From positions 4,280,990 through 4,344,989 of the forward strand of contig NC_060892.1 of assembly GCF_014805685.1 (NCBI RefSeq): a stretch of 64,000 nt of DNA, written 5' to 3'. The position numbers and the translations under genes are program-made. This DNA comes from Silurus meridionalis (Eukaryota > Chordata > Actinopteri > Siluriformes > Siluridae). Below are positions 33,300-43,880 of the stretch, in pieces. Below the pieces are notes generated by a model that was given only the letters and a program-made list of their open reading frames with translations, made no database searches and was not told where the DNA came from. How positions within the stretch are numbered: position 1 is the stretch's first letter; each line of letters starts with the position of its first letter.

Positions 33300-33718
33300 T
33301 CACCTCCTGAATGTTTGCACCAACTTGGAGGTACACGATTGTAATTGGATGTTTTAATTCCATTCACTTGAACTAGGAGAACCAAACCTGTTCCAGCATA
33401 ACAATCCCCACCCATGTGCACAAAGCCAGCTTCATGAAGATATGGTTTACCTAAGTTGGAGTGGAAGATCTAAATTGGTGCACTGTACAGCTCTGACCTC
33501 AACCTTATTGTACATGTTTGAGATGAATATAGCAGTACTTGACATTACTAACACTTATATGGCTAAATAAGCACAAATCTCCAACATCTAGTGGAGTATT
33601 TTCCCAGTAGAGTGGAGGATATTATAATAGCAAATGAGCAAACGTGGGATGGGATGTTTATAATTCATAGACAAATCTTATATTTAGTGTCCTCAAACAT
33701 TTGCTAATATAGTGTATA
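33300..33718 (+). mobile_element. Tc1-like family A copy, most of the 3' two-thirds
   Basis: aacttggaggtacacgattg, accaaacctgttccagcata (NLFQHDNA region), tggagtggaagatctaaatt, ctctgacctcaaccttattg (DLNP region), agtagagtggaggatattat and ggatgggatgttta follow each other in order. Small deletions break the frame. The 3' terminus is worn (tttgctaatatagtgta). Confidence 0.85.
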
Positions 33719-33723
33719 TCCTT

Positions 33724-34070
33724 TGTACATGTTCAACTTTTCTGGCCAGGATTAAATCTTGGAAATACACCCACACAAACCTTGGAGAACTCTGGAGCAA
33801 AGACTAACAGAAAAACTAGAAACCAACTGAACAAACCGCAAAGCTGTGCTGGGGGAAAGCACAACAAGACTTCGCCCCCCTCCCAAGCCAAACAGGGTGG
33901 TATAAATACACCGACTAATGAGCCCTAACAAGACTCAATAACAAGGAGCAGGTGGGAACAGTGATCAGGGGCTGTGCTTATTGTAAAGCTGGAGCAGTGC
34001 TGAGCAAAACAGGAAGCACAGGCTGTGAAAAAACTGCGAAGTAAACAACAAACAGGAAGCTCACGTGACA
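33724..34070 (-). mobile_element. LTR-like remnant
   Basis: In the minus direction the stretch starts tgtcacgtgagcttcctg, includes the TATA-like tatttataccaccctg and ends in a pyrimidine/T-rich region with the poly-A-signal-like word gatttaatcc. This order resembles an LTR of a fish Gypsy-type element. No target duplication was found, so the boundaries are approximate and the class is tentative. Confidence 0.4.
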
Positions 34071-35500
34071 CCTGCAGTAACATCGCAGACACACTTGCAG
34101 CGAGAAGGATCTGAAATCAAGACTTGATTTTAATTAGCAATGGAATTACATGTGCTATCAATACAAGTATACAGTTTTATTCTACTTGTTGGTACTAATA
34201 CTTATGAATGACTTTCTGAATGTTACACAAACAAGGACATCAATTAAAAGCATGTATTTTTTCTCACTTACCAGTGATCATGTCCCCAGTGGTGTAAAGT
34301 ATTCAACTAAATGTAGACTTTCTAGAGTATCAAAGATATAAGCAGCTTTACTCTTTACTCAACTACATTTATGATTCAGTATATGTACTTTTTACTCCAC
34401 AATATTTTAAATGACAATTAGTGTTAACAAGGCTCAACACTTCACTACTCACATCTGCTGCCTGGGGCTAAACCCACACTAATCCAGATAAATTTGAAAA
34501 TGGTGCTTTCGTTAACACTTTCGTCTTCAATCAGTTCCCAAAGGTTGCTCATCCCCGCCAGAAATCTGAAAACACTTCCATCTTTGTACTGCTCATGAGC
34601 AAAAGGTAAGACACCTTGATTACTTTCTGGCTCTTTGAAATGTAGCAGCAATGACTAAAAATGCCATCGCTTTCAGAAGCCTTCATTTTCACAGTCCACA
34701 ATGCAACGTGAAAACTGCATTTTTAAATGCATCCACTAATACGTTTTAAAACGTATTAGTGTGAGCATGGTGTGTGAGTGAATTTAAACACCGCTGGCCT
34801 TATTTTTGGTCCAGACAGAAATAAAACAAATTCCAAAAACTTTAAGAATCAGCTTTGTTGAAGTGGAATAAAAAATATTGCCGCTCTCTGAGACTGAAAG
34901 GTGCATCAAGTCACAGTCAGCTTTGAATATTTGGTTTTACTTTCTAAAATAAATGATTTACTTTCATTGAATTTGTCAATTAAATATTCCTGATTCCTCT
35001 ACTTTGTGACATGATACTGTAATTTTATTTGTTACCTGGAGATCCCTTTTTAAATGATAGCCTTCGACTTGGTTGATCTCTGGCATGTTGACGAGGCTCT
35101 TGTGTTGATCTTTGGTTAATGCAGGGTTGAGGTGTAGAATTTGATTTGTATTTCAGTAAATAAAACCTTACAGATCAACTGTTTTTGGCTTTTTTCTAAC
35201 ATGTATTTTGGTGTTGAGGGAACCAAGACAAATCTGCATGTCCCCTTGTGCTTTCTGGATGTACAAGATCCATTCTGATACCCTGATAGAGTTTTCATCA
35301 GCTGGAACCACTCGCTGCTGAGGAGGAAGTTTACATATGGACAGCTGAAAAAAACATTAGAGTTTACTGTGGATGGTTCAACTCTTTGGGAAACTCTTTT
35401 TACTCTGAATTGACTTAATATGAACAGTTCTGCTATAATGGCTTAGGACTACAATTGCAGTGATCACTTTTCCTCTCAAGTCTTCCTCAGTGAACAGCTG
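34071..35500. other. Mostly unassigned
   Basis: Bases 34,285-34,410 (tggtgtaaagtattcaacta, ctcaactacatttatg) resemble the AGGTGGAAAGTA MITE family. 34,735-34,760 is a short palindrome around acgttttaaaacgt. I see no gene elsewhere; frames are short and without motifs. Confidence 0.38.
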
Positions 35501-35504
35501 ATTC

Positions 35505-35905
35505 TGACAGAAGCAGTGAGTGGTGGAGACTGGATAGTGGAAAGGCCCAAATGCAGGACACAACAGGGGAATGGTGACAATGGTCTTTAATAAGTAAAGT
35601 AGCAAGAAAAGGCAGGGAAAACTTATGGGCACAGGCCACTGTGCTCAATAAAGGGCTGAGCAAAAACACAAACCAAAGAAGTTCAAAGTCTAAAACAACA
35701 GGAAACAGGGATCAGAGACAGGGTCAGGAACAGAAACCAGAGCAGGCAGGGTTGCAAGAATAATCCCAGGGACCTGAAAAGCTGGTGAGATAATCTGACA
35801 CAGAGTTTTTTCTTTGAGTCCTTAAATACCGGGTGGCTCAGGAAAAACGCCAAGATGTCCGCCAAACCGGAAGGTTCTGAAAGATAACCTCAACAATGAT
35901 GACAC
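35505..35905 (-). mobile_element. LTR-like remnant
   Basis: In the minus direction: the TATA-like gtatttaaggactc (about 35,830), a T-rich region, attaaagaccattgtcacc (about 35,575) and a pyrimidine-rich 3' part. It resembles an LTR with U3-R-U5 order. I could not place both ends on a target duplication. Confidence 0.45.
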
Positions 35906-35919
35906 TGTAATGAATAGGT

Positions 35920-36021
35920 TTCTGGTGTCACACAGATCAGGATGAGTTCACTTTTATAGTCTGGATCCTGTCATGGTTTCTTTCCGTATATCATCCGAAG
36001 CAGTTTCCCCACCACCATCAC
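35920..36021 (+). mobile_element. L2 3' end fragment
   Basis: ggatgagttcacttttatag, tcctgtcatggtttctttcc and agcagtttccccaccaccat are the decayed L2-type tail in sense direction. A MITE follows it directly. Confidence 0.7.
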
Positions 36022-36480
36022 CTCTGGCCAGAGATGGGAAGTAATAAAGTACAAAACCTTTGTTACTGTACTTAAGTGGATTTTTCTGGTATCAGTACTT
36101 TAGTATTTATTTTTCACTTTTAACTTTCATTCATTATTTTTACACAAATATCTGTACTTTCTACTTCTTGCATTTTTAAACCAGGTTCATTACTTTAGTT
36201 TGAATCTATATGGTGATCAATGTTTTTTCTTTCTACTGCAGCTTTTTTAATCTACCACTGGTGTATCTTTCCTGGCTCTCACGCATTACAGACGTAGAAT
36301 AGTTTACAAAGATAACAATGAGTAAGACAGAAGGCAACAAGAAGTCTGGGGTTAAGGTGGATGAGACAGAGGGGGTCAGCGATGTAAACAGAGAACAGTC
36401 ATCAACTTTTACTTTAGTCTTATAAAACATGATTATCTGTACTTCTACATGAGTAAAGGAAGTGTGTACTCTTGCCATCT
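36022..36480. mobile_element. hAT-like MITE
   Basis: Left end agagatgggaagtaataaag; right end gtactcttgccatct, whose complement begins agatggcaagagtac. It is AT-rich and noncoding. The interior carries aatgagtaagacagaaggca between the tactt-rich arms, which may be foreign sequence. Confidence 0.6.
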
Positions 36481-36683
36481 ATAACTATGGCTAATTCTTT
36501 TATGACAAATTTATGAAATTAATATTTATATTCCTATTCTATTGTGTGCCATGACAATTTAAGATGTAATGTATGTCACCAAGTTCAATTCAATTCAATT
36601 AATTTGTATTTGTAGAGCATTTTTTAACAATGCACATTGTCTCAAAGCAGCTTTACAGAGATAAACAGGTTATAAAAGAGTGT

Positions 36684-36688
36684 ATAAG
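36684..36688. repeat. LTR target duplication, left copy
   Basis: ataag, repeated directly after the LTR at 37,036-37,040. Confidence 0.85.
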
Positions 36689-37035
36689 TGTCACGGAATA
36701 CCAGGTGTCAGAAACCGGGAGTGAAGCAAGGTGAAGTTTATTGATCTTAACAGAGCAAACAAAGAAGTATCAGAGAAAGGAGTGCTGGAAATAATGAACT
36801 TAGCTGAAGCGAGGTTCTCGAGAAGGGTAGCGAGGAATACAGGGAACGCAGGATCCGTAGGAAGTCCAAGTGATCTAAGATATGTATACTGTAGATCGGA
36901 CGGCGAGTGAAGGGGAGGGGGATCTTTTCAAAGGATGCTCAATTAGGGAAAACTGGTGTAGGTGATTAGTAGGAGGGAGAGGCTGAGCGGGAGTGTTGGG
37001 CATCAGAGGGGGGCATGGCTGGTGGATCTCTGACA
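36689..37035 (-). mobile_element. Solo LTR (Gypsy-like)
   Basis: A 347-bp unit that begins tgtcacggaata and ends gatctctgaca on the plus strand, i.e. 5'-TG...CA-3', and is flanked by the 5-bp duplication ataag. Read on the minus strand it has the poly-A signal in tcaataaacttcacc at about 36,735-36,750, before a pyrimidine-rich end. No internal coding sequence remains, as expected after LTR-LTR recombination. Gypsy is the likely class from TSD length and U5-like sequence; ERV-like LTRs are an alternative. Confidence 0.85.
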
Positions 37036-37454
37036 ATAAGTTTGTTCCATATAATTGTAAGTTTGTCCCTAACAGTGGCAAGGAAAAACTCCCTGAGGTG
37101 GTATAAGGAACAAAAAGGAACCAGACTTAAAAGGAAAGCCATCCTCATCTGGGTGCCACAGAATGTCCATTCATTACAGTTCCATCAATGTTACAGTGTC
37201 CAGTGACAGGAGATTTAATGCAATCTGTGGTCCTGACCAATTGTAGCTGACTGTTGATGATAATTACAGTCCAGCTCCATCCTCAAGTTGTTTCAAAGTT
37301 CTCAAGTTGCTTCATAAATCGTTGATGTGGAACCATCCTCAACTGCACACAGTGGTCTTCAATTGAGGAGAAAAAGTGTCATGTATTATACCATAGCTCA
37401 AATACTTGATTCTAATTGGATGAAAGAAGAAAACAAAACAAAACAAAAATACTG

Positions 37455-37947
37455 TTCTTTCTTTTTCTCTGTTTAATTTTCTTCTTCCTCCTTCTGTTGA
37501 CTCTTATTCTTTCTATCTCTCTCACTGTCTCTCACTCTATTACTCTCTCTGTCCATCACCCTGTTTCTCACTGTCACACTTTCAATCTCGCTGTCTTTCT
37601 CTCACAATCTCTCTGTCAATTGTCCTCTTTCTGTCTTTCTCTGTCCCTCTCACATTTTTCTCTCTCTCTCTGCCTATCAATCTCACTTTCTTACCTCTCT
37701 GTGACTCTCAATTCATCACCTTTGCTTTGTCTATCATCCTCTATCCTATCACTCACACTCTTTCTTTGTCTCTGTCTGTCTTTTTCTTTACGTTGTTCTT
37801 TCTCCATGTTCTGTCTATTTCAGTTCTCCTCAATCTCTCTGTATATCCCTCTCTATCACTTTGTCTGCCTCTGCTCTGTTCCTCTCTTTGTTGCTCTCTT
37901 TTCACTTTCTTTTGTCACACTTTTCATTATCTGTCCAATCACTCTGT

Positions 37948-38005
<58 letters not shown>

Positions 38006-38023
38006 ATCCCACTTTATCTTCTA

Positions 38024-38073
<50 letters not shown>

Positions 38074-38180
38074 CACTCTATCTTCTATTCTCTCTCTCTC
38101 TCACACTTTTGGTCTATCTTTCTCTATCATTCCTTAGCTACATTTCTTCTATCAGTGTCTTTTTACTTGGTAAGCCTATC

Positions 38181-38215
<35 letters not shown>
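37455..38215. repeat. Pyrimidine-rich tract with (CT)n blocks
   Basis: About 0.75 kb of near-continuous C/T on the plus strand, with pure CT runs at about 37,950-38,005, 38,023-38,068, 38,088-38,103 and 38,186-38,212. The long Ser/Leu frames across it (up to 274 codons) arise because CT repeats encode Ser-Leu in every frame. Confidence 0.95.
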
Positions 38216-38444
38216 CACATTAATTGACTCATTACAGTAATTACTGTTTGTCTCTTACTGGCACACAGACACAGAATACACTTATAATTTCCAGTGCAGT
38301 TTAAATACATCTGCAGTGAGGAGCAAAACCATGCAGTCAAGCTTATGTAGTTAGTGTGGGTGTGGGGGTGGGGGTGAGGGTATGTGTTATATCTCCTTTG
38401 TTACAGTTTTGGCATTAACCCAGATCACTACAGGTGTGGTAGTA

Positions 38445-38774
38445 CAGTAATCCCCGGTTTATCGCGGTAGGTACGTTTAAAACTGCCCGTGATAAACGAA
38501 AAAACACGATTAACAGACGCCACACCAAAAGCGCTATTTTATGTATACAGTACTGTACTGTATTAACATTTTACTTCATTTTATAATGAATAATTATACT
38601 TTTAGGAATACATTTCATTATTTCAACATAAAACGCCATAAAAACAATTCCCTATAAGTTTTTTGGTCTATCGTGCTCTCCGCAAGAGACCAGGAAAATC
38701 AGCCAAACTAATTAGTTATGTGGCAAATGTAATTGTGTGATAAACCACGAGATTCAAACCGCGGGGGTTTACCC
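38445..38774. mobile_element. pogo/Tigger-like MITE
   Basis: Left end cagtaatccccggtttatcg; right end aaaccgcgggggtttaccc, an imperfect inverted pair. TA flanks each side (38,443-38,444 and 38,775-38,776). The interior is AT-rich with the subterminal words cccgtgataaacg and gtgataaaccacgag as further inverted repeats. No transposase. Confidence 0.75.
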
Positions 38775-38778
38775 TATG

Positions 38779-39254
38779 TCTATTTCCAGTGGTTATAAAT
38801 GTATGTCTTTTCACAGTAAACAGAAGTAAATATATTTCAATATATTTGCACTATTTTTAACTACCACTTTATCAATATTTAATATATTTTCTAACATTTT
38901 TATTGTACTTTATTTTCTCTTTTTATATTTTTAAAGTTCCTTTTGTCTAAGTCACAATTTTCCGAGGAGCCGATCAGGTTTACATTTTACTTCAAATTGT
39001 ATTCCATAAATAACTATGTATGTGACGAATAAGAAATCTTGACTCTTAAATAAGTCATTTATAATTAAAGCTGTTAAACCTACAATTTGGTTTCTAAAAT
39101 ATCAAATATGAAATTTGTATATAATGTATTTATATAATTTTTTATTGTTGCATTCTAATAAAAAAAAAATCAGCATGGTGCTTATATGAAAGTCATCACA
39201 GATAAAAAGTGGAAGAGTAAAATTTTGGTGGAACTAATTTACAATAAATAAACA
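38779..39254. other. AT-rich unassigned interval
   Basis: Nothing recognised. Confidence 0.4.
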
Positions 39255-39745
39255 AAAGTACAGGGACATCTGGCGTTTCCAGCAGTATGTGGTTCTTTTA
39301 CAAATTGTTACCACAAAGTTGGAGGCACACAATTGTATAGGACATCTTTGGATGCAGTAGCATTACATTTTCCCTTCAGCCAGAATTAGGAAACCCAAAC
39401 CTGCTCCAGCATGACGATGCCCCTGTGAACAATGCCAGATACATTAAAATTTGCTTTACATGGGTTGGATTTGATCTCCTGTTTTAGAGCTTTGGCCTCA
39501 GCCCTACTGGACACTACTGAGATGAATTGGAATGCTGACTGCACCCCAGACCTCCTCACCTCACCTACATCAGTACTTGACTTTACCCTAGTAGCTGAAT
39601 GAATCTCCACAAATCTCCAAATCTTCCCCCTTCCCGAAAGAAGTAGAAGTTTATATAACAGCAAATGGGCACTAAATATGGAATGTGATGTTAAAAAAAC
39701 ACGAATCTTTTAGTCAAATATCCACATATTTTGTCTGTATAGTGT
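39255..39745 (+). mobile_element. Tc1-like family A copy, both ends visible
   Basis: Starts gggacatctggcgtttccag, continues with ttaccacaaagttggaggca, aacctgctccagcatgacga (NLLQHDDA), ctcagccctactggacacta, ctgcaccccagacctcctca, cccttcccgaaagaagtaga and ends caaatatccacatattttgt ctgtatagtg. It is about 490 bp, so the N-terminal transposase half is deleted. This is one of the better preserved members of the family. Confidence 0.88.
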
Positions 39746-40079
39746 ACGTCAGTAAAAATGTACATTCCAGGGTGGACCAAGGCTGATTTTCATCAGCGCT
39801 TCTTTATCATTCCTAAAGATGTCATGTATAGTGATCTCCCAAGGAGATGAGAAAGATGCTGAAAAGAAATGAGACCATCCCTCTTCTATAACCATCATGT
39901 ACATATTGCCCATGCATCCTTTTCTTCTTGTTAACAACCATTTCACTTTTGTACATTATAGTACTTCAGCCTTAAATGAGCCTCATTTGACTGAATGAGC
40001 TCCATGTCAGACCTGCACACTCACATGATAAGAAACTAGAGTGGTAAAAAAATGCTCCCTTAAAGCATATATTTGTTGC
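39746..40079. other. Unassigned interval
   Basis: Nothing recognised. Confidence 0.35.
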
Positions 40080-40356
40080 AGAACAGCAAATGGAGTAAAT
40101 GTGGAAGGGGATGTTCCAAAAACACATGCCAATATTATGCTAGGTTTACACAGTAGGTTGTCTATATAGTGCAGGGGTGCACACACCTTTTCAGCATGCG
40201 AGCTACTTATAAAATGACCAAGTCAAAATGATTTACCTACTATAAAAATGCAATACAAAATTTTTTAATGACATGCAATCTACCCACACTACCTGTGCGA
40301 TCGACCTGTAGATCGCGATTGGCATATTGGGCACCCCTGGTATAGTGTATTACAAT
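40080..40356 (+). mobile_element. Tc1-like family A 3' end, split by a hAT MITE
   Basis: gaacagcaaatggagtaaat, gaaggggatgttccaaaaac and tgtctatatagtg are the 3' end of family A. The insertion at 40,172-40,339 falls inside its terminal atatagtg. Confidence 0.8.
40172..40339. mobile_element. 168-bp hAT MITE
   Basis: Ends caggggtgcacacacc and gggcacccctg are inverted. The 8-bp flanks atatagtg and gtatagtg match at seven of eight positions. The internal gcgatcgacctgtagatcgc is a near palindrome. No coding capacity. Confidence 0.9.
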
Positions 40357-40611
40357 TTGAGTGCAGTTTGAGTACTACTGAATTATGTAATACTTAAATA
40401 ACTGTGACTTTAGGTGAAATAAAAATATATTACTTTTTTTATTACCACAAATGTGCAGTACTTAATTAGAACGGATTTGAACAGATGTAATATGTAATTA
40501 AAAACTACTCAGCAGCAAAATATAATTTATTATTTAATGAATGAAAAATAAAAATTTGTTTCTGGGTATAAAATGTCTTGTTCAACAGATCATTGTCGCA
40601 TCCTATTCACA
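40357..40611. other. AT-rich spacer
   Basis: Nothing recognised. Confidence 0.3.
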
Positions 40612-40852
40612 TGAACTCTCAGGAACTAGAGCTGCATCAACAATGTTTTAGGAATGCTTCCACATTGTCCAGGCTCTAAATCACTTGTATAATCCATCCA
40701 ATGGAAAGTGCGGCTTCACTCGCGGGGTGACGTCATGACCAGGAAGCTAAAAAATCTCATGGAGTGAAGCAGACTTCTGTTTCTTCATTAAGCTCTGTGT
40801 GTACTGTCTGTCCATTTTGTTTGTCTAAATATATGTGAAATAAAAATATTAT

Positions 40853-41420
40853 GAAGGCAAGCAAGAAATGTGTGGCTTGTCTGGGAGCAGAGTTCTCGAG
40901 GGAGCCGACTGTGCCCATTGTGCTCGCATGTCTATGCAGACATCTATCTATCCCGGTGGGCACAATTCAAGGAGGGTGCCCCCACTCCTCGCAGTTCTGG
41001 CCCCTCTCTCGCTGAGGCAGAGAGGCGGGCTAGTTCCTGGTGCTCGCAAATGGACCTCTCAGATGGGCTTGTCCCCTTCTCCTGCCTCACCTGCAAGATC
41101 AAGCACTAGTTCGCATGCACACCTTTTGGCGGTTTCTTCCCCTTGTGATGAGAGGCATTCAGCTCTGCCTCTCCTCCTCTGGGGGGCGCTCCTTGTGAGT
41201 CTGAAGTCGAGGAGTTTATGGAGGTTACCCAAGCTGTTTCCAAGCTGAATCTGGCTTGGCTGGCTGATGAGCAGATAGCTTCTTCGTCCATCAAGCTTGA
41301 TGACCGCTTTCTGCAACCCACATCACAACCCTTATGTCGGAGTCTGCTTTTCATTCCGGACCTGGAACCCGCCTCTTCAGTCCCAAAGCACCGTTGTACT
41401 CCAACATTATGGGACTAAAA
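40853..41420 (+). pseudogene. DIRS Gag-like region
   Basis: The frame starting at 40,853 reads ASKKCVACLGAEF and later the alternating frame gives VTQAVSKLNLAWLADEQIA and SSSIKLDDRFL (41,225-41,310). The Cys-rich start and the coiled helix that follows are typical of DIRS first-frame proteins in fish. Frameshifts and a stop at 41,107 break it. No complete protein can be made. Confidence 0.6.
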
Positions 41421-41800
41421 GAACCTCATGTGGTGAAGCAGATCTGGGAAAAATTTGCCAGGGCTCAAGTAGACCTGGTCACAACAAGAGACATTGCACG
41501 GTCCCCTCTGGTTCTCCCTTACACCTTCCTTACACTTGGGCTGGACGCTATGGCTCAGATGTGACCAAGGCTATGCCTGCTTCTGGGAGTTCTGTAGAGA
41601 GTTCGCTGGGATGGAGTCTGTCTCCTCCTGGTGGCCCCACGGTGGCTGGGCAGACTATGGTTTGTAAACCTGGTAGCCCTTCTTGAGCGCCCTTCCTGGA
41701 AGATTCCTCTCAGGAGGGATCTCCTCTCTCAAGCGGGGGGGCGCAATAGTTCACTCCCTGTCCAGAGATGTGGAGACTGTGGCTGTGTCCCCTGTGGGAG
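41421..41800 (+). pseudogene. DIRS RT/RNase H C-terminal remnant
   Basis: Readable in changing frames: QIWEKFARAQVDLVTTRDI, YTFLTLGLDAMAQM, then LVAPRWLGRLWFVNLVALLE and IPLRRDLLSQAGG. Of the RT-RNase H-type region of DIRS elements only this end is left; the catalytic RT palm (with the Asp-Asp pair) is missing. Confidence 0.7.
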
Positions 41801-42395
41801 CACAGCTCAGAGATTCCGGTCTCTCGACCGAGGTGGTAGAGACTATTCTCCAATCCAGAGCTCCCTCTACGAGGAGGTCGTATGCCACAAGATGCCGTCT
41901 GTTCAGTGGCTGGTGCGATCAGCACCAATTGAATTCAGTTAACTGCCTGGTCGAACAAGTGCTGGAATTCCTTCAGGAACAGTTCGCCAAAGGGTTGACG
42001 CCGTCCACCCTCAAAGTGTACGCGTCAGCCATTTCGACGTATCATGCCCGCTTGGGGGGGCAATTACTGGGCAGAGACCCGCTAGTGGCTAGTCGCTAGT
42101 TTCTCCACGGCACCTGGAGGCTGAGGCCTCTGGTGCGACCTAAGGTGCATGTGTGGGACTTGGCCATTGTGTTGGAGGCTCTATCCAAACCCCCCTTCAA
42201 GCAATTGGCCGAGGCAACTTGGAAGCATTTTACAGCCAAGACTGTGTTTCTCCTGGCCATTTGCTCTCTTAAGAGAGTAGGGGATTTGCAGGCCCTTTCA
42301 GGACAAGTCCAAGGAGGAAGTCGGAACAGTTGTTCATCTGCTATGCCCCTCCGAGGAGAGACCTCCTTGCGAACAAGCAGACGCTAAGCAGGTGG
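41770..42395 (+). pseudogene. Tyrosine recombinase remnant (DIRS copy 1)
   Basis: A YR cuts and rejoins the circular intermediate with the genome. The N-terminal SAM-like DNA-binding domain is well kept: LSTEVVETILQSRAPSTRRSY, RLFSGWCDQHQL, VLEFLQEQFAKGLTPSTLKV (41,818-42,099). A stop ends this frame at 42,100. It resumes with VHVWDLAIVLEALSKPPF and LKRVGDLQAL (42,267-42,300), which contains the first catalytic Arg. The downstream His-x-x-Arg box and the catalytic Tyr of the family are absent because sequence continues from the linker straight into the right inverted repeat. Confidence 0.85.
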
Positions 42396-42544
42396 AATAC
42401 TGATTCAATTGCATCCTTCTACGAGTCCTCTGGTTGCCCTGCTCCCTTACCTGAGGGAACAAGACGCTACGTCTCTATGCCACACTGCTAGCATCCCTGC
42501 AGGGCTTCCTTCTCCTTACAGAAGCTAGCCTCAGCCTTATTCCA

Positions 42545-42690
42545 TGCGCTTTTTATAGCTTCCTGGTCATGACGTCACCCCGCCAGTCACACCGCGCTTT
42601 CCATTGAAAGGATTACACACATGATTCAAAGCGTGGACAACATAGAGGCGTTCCCAAAGTGCTGTTGACGCAGCGCCTTGGCCTTTATTT
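42545..42690. repeat. DIRS copy 1 right inverted terminal repeat
   Basis: The complement of this stretch matches 40,612-40,760: gctgcgtcaacagcactttg, aatggaaagcgcggtgtgac, gtgacgtcatgaccaggaag. The pair defines the element. Confidence 0.85.
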
Positions 42691-42780
42691 TTTTTTTTTG
42701 CCTCCTGAAGTTAATACTTACTTCAAAACACCAAAATCAAAAGAACTAAATATTTCAAGGACTTTGGCAGATATGTGGGT
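42691..42780. other. Spacer
   Basis: No feature recognised. Confidence 0.3.
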
Positions 42781-42995
42781 GTGAGCCCAGCTGGTCTGAG
42801 CACTTCAAAAATTGCTGATCTGCTGGTAACTGACAAGAAGGTCACAATGACTCGAATAAGCACTCTTTAGAGTAACTTGGTGGGCAAAAAACATATCAGA
42901 ACACACTAAATGCTACAGCATGGACTACAACATCAGAAGATCACAAAATGTTCCACACCTTTCAGTCTGAAGCAGGAATCTGAGACTATACTGGT
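42781..42995 (+). mobile_element. Tc1-like family C, N-terminal transposase fragment
   Basis: Sense reading: ttcaaaaattgctgatctgc (IADLL), ggtcacaatgactcgaataa (VTMTRI), catggactacaacatcagaag, ctgaagcaggaatctgagac. This is the helix-turn-helix region of the Tc1-like family whose antisense copies lie at 7.2, 45.7 and 53.8 kb. Confidence 0.65.
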
Positions 42996-43019
42996 CAAAA
43001 CACATTAGTAAAATCATTA

Positions 43020-43625
43020 CACTCATTCACCCTCTTGTCATCAGAGAAGAGGTTCCCAAGCATTCAGGCCTTACATCCAGACTGTGATATATTATTTTCC
43101 TCTCAAGGCATCAGGCTCCTCAACATAAAGAACTGAACTGTACAAGACTCACACATTTACTCAACTGTTTGTTATTGAACTGTTGCAAACTGAACTCAAA
43201 CACACACTTTATACCTTTTTACGTCACTTCGTACACATCCATGTCTTTAGCACCGCCCATATTATATTAATCATATTATACTGTTTACATGCTGTATTGC
43301 ACCTCCTGAATGCTGCTATTGCTGTTTTTGCACATTGTGTTCATGTTTACAAGTACACCCTTGTTTATAGTTATATCTTTTGCACATTGTACTGTATATT
43401 ATACAGTAGTTTTACTGGTCGGTGCTATTTTGTGTATACGTCCCACACTGACTTGTGTTGTTTGTTTGCACTGTCTTTGTCTTGTATTGTTTGCACCAGG
43501 TTGCACACAATACACTTTATGTAGCGACCTATTTTAGTGCTTAGCTCTGTGTTCTGTTATGTAGCTCTATGTTGTAAAATGTCACTCTATGTTGTTTTAT
43601 GTAGCACTAGGGATCCGGAGAAACA
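43020..43625 (+). mobile_element. Rex1-type LINE, C-terminus and 3' untranslated region
   Basis: The frame SGKRFPSIQALHPDCDI-like (here readable in pieces from 43,045), then FFSSQGIRLLNIKN (about 43,092-43,134) ends the Rex1 coding region. The 3' UTR continues with tttgcacattgtactgtata, gcactgtctttgtcttgtat and gcaccaggttgcacacaata. It is interrupted at gagaaacatc (43,618-43,628). Confidence 0.82.
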
Positions 43626-43880
43626 TCTTATCTCATCAACTCCACTTCCTGCATTGCCATCTCCTTATCATCCAACCTTCTCTCTCTCTTTTATTTTCCT
43701 CATTCATCAGCTGCTCAAAATACTCCCTCCACCTTCTCAACACACTCTCCTCACTAGTCTACACATTTCCATCTGCATCCTTTCCAGCTCAGTCCCTCTG
43801 CCTGGCTAATCAGTACAAATCCTTTTCCCTCTCCTTAGTGTCCAACTTCACATACAGCATAACGCATATGCCTTTTCAAG
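43626..43880 (-). mobile_element. RTE fragment, antisense
   Basis: On the minus strand: aggatttgtactgattagcc, ggcagagggactgagctgga, ctagtgaggagagtgtgttg, gagggagtattttgagcagc. This matches 15,825-16,080 of the long RTE copy (linker between endonuclease and RT). Confidence 0.9.

Larger units (their letters stand above)
36583..37400 (-). mobile_element. L2 3' end, antisense, split by a solo LTR
   Basis: Pieces 36,583-36,688 (caattcaattcaattaattt, gcacattgtctcaaagcagc) and 37,036-37,400 (cagtggcaaggaaaaactcc, aaccagacttaaaaggaa, atgtggaaccatcctcaact) are the two parts of one antisense L2-type tail. Confidence 0.85.
40612..42690 (+). mobile_element. Internally deleted DIRS-type retrotransposon (copy 1)
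   Basis: DIRS elements replicate by reverse transcription and use a tyrosine recombinase (YR) instead of an integrase; they end in inverted repeats. Here both ends carry an inverted repeat of about 140 bp (40,612-40,760 and 42,545-42,690) sharing ttgtccacgctt-like, ccaatggaaagcgcg-like and ggggtgacgtcatgaccagg words. Between them are a Gag-like region, an RNase H-region remnant and a YR remnant. The RT core is absent. Length is 2.1 kb, against the several kilobases usual for the group. Confidence 0.85.

Noticed and set aside
37416..38240. A 274-codon Ser/Leu-rich frame resembling a membrane protein
   Set aside because: It is the translation of a CT-rich tract; neighbouring frames give the same composition.
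40868..41686. Overlapping 80-130 codon frames as separate genes
   Set aside because: They are shifted frames of the DIRS Gag and RT/RNase H remnants between the inverted repeats.
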